Assembly (NCBI RefSeq): GCF_001940165.2 | Contig: NZ_CP135162.1 | Coordinates: forward strand, 1-64,000 | Direction of reading: 5' to 3' | Length of the DNA: 64,000 nucleotides | Source: Roseburia sp. 831b | GTDB taxonomy: Bacteria > Bacillota > Clostridia > Lachnospirales > Lachnospiraceae | Shown here: positions 63,932 through 64,000 of the stretch, piece by piece | Layout: each line of letters begins with the position of its first letter | How positions within the stretch are numbered: position 1 is the first letter of the stretch | The notes under the pieces: generated by a model | What the model was told of the DNA's origin: nothing | The model's database searches: none | Seen by the model: only the letters and a program-made list of their open reading frames with translations | Position numbers and translations under genes: made by a program

Positions 63932-64000
63932 ATGGATATTTCCTATAATTGTGAAAATCAAAAATTTAATTATAGAGTATGTGCCATGATAATCTTGGAA
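63932..64000 (+). CDS. NUDIX-like hydrolase, N-terminus only
   Basis: First 23 codons: MDISYNCENQKFNYRVCAMI and so on, resembling the start of NUDIX proteins (FNYRVxAxII). GAGGAGG precedes the ATG by 9 bp. The gene runs past the window end, so the NUDIX box itself is not seen. Confidence 0.5.
   Translation, partial: MDISYNCENQKFNYRVCAMIILE

Overview
The window looks like a chromosomal piece of a gut-type, butyrate-forming Lachnospiraceae (Clostridia, low G+C Gram-positive). The best pointers are a butyryl-CoA:acetate CoA-transferase very like that of Roseburia and relatives, a membrane pyrophosphatase, meso-diaminopimelate dehydrogenase, hexameric glutamate dehydrogenase, iron-sulfur L-serine dehydratase, SpoVT with a sigma-G-like promoter (a sporulation trait), two chemotaxis receptors and an LtaS-type polymerase. 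Strong SD sequences and TTGACA/TATAAT promoters fit this group. No rRNA, tRNA or CRISPR array was seen.

Layout. 1-3550: right part of a G+C-richer mobilizable element (RepA N-domain protein, MobV relaxase with a possible oriT hairpin, a 64-aa element protein, large serine recombinase). It is inserted in the conserved SKWE codons of a membrane-anchored XRE regulator gene, whose 3' part remains at 3551-4102. 4255-12472: XRE-TPR regulator, ddh, hppA, D-Ala-D-Ala carboxypeptidase, and a lipoprotein peptide-binding protein that appears circularly permuted. 12721-21619: SDR oxidoreductase, soluble chemotaxis protein, spoVT, an SbcD/YhaO-like plus YhaN-like pair, class A PBP, ROK glucokinase. 21799-25978: TPP riboswitch with thiT on the minus strand, a non-coding array of 52-bp repeats, MarR regulator, DUF4321 protein, gdhA. 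26122-27867: SatD-like protein and DUF3307 membrane protein behind three 29-bp-spaced dyads. 28012-33073: rarA, CBS protein, ECF transporter (S component, fused ATPases, EcfT). 33135-37925: exported hypothetical protein, a 166-bp palindrome, SulP transporter, IS110-family element. 38150-44118: MGMT-like gene, a 25-unit 13-bp array, lipoprotein, Rrf2 regulator, nuclease-like gene with a ~20-bp array, ABC exporter. 44289-50062: membrane chemotaxis receptor, iscS-iscU-cysK, signal peptidase I. 50114-64000: CDF transporter, LtaS-like polymerase, His-rich CsoR, sdaAB-sdaAA, but, NUDIX protein, flavin-type oxidoreductase, glycosyltransferase, DMT exporter, RlmI-like methyltransferase, a gutted nitrilase, an unknown protein and the start of a NUDIX gene.

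Functional links. The Rrf2 regulator and the iscS-iscU-cysK operon carry the same TTCCTAT box overlapping their -35 elements, suggesting one regulator for itself and for Fe-S/cysteine genes. Serine dehydratase, glutamate dehydrogenase and the CoA-transferase mark amino-acid and butyrate fermentation; the pyrophosphatase couples PPi to ion pumping. Two repair genes (sbcD-like and rarA) have near-LexA boxes.

The most unusual signals are (1) several degenerate non-coding tandem arrays with very regular spacing (52 bp x 9; 13 bp x 25; 20-21 bp x about 10; 18-20 bp x 5), three of them directly 5' of genes, and (2) the SatD-DUF3307 pair, whose first protein has cyclase-like motifs and whose second is a multi-pass membrane protein. 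All functions are read from sequence alone; substrates and regulators are inference unless stated.
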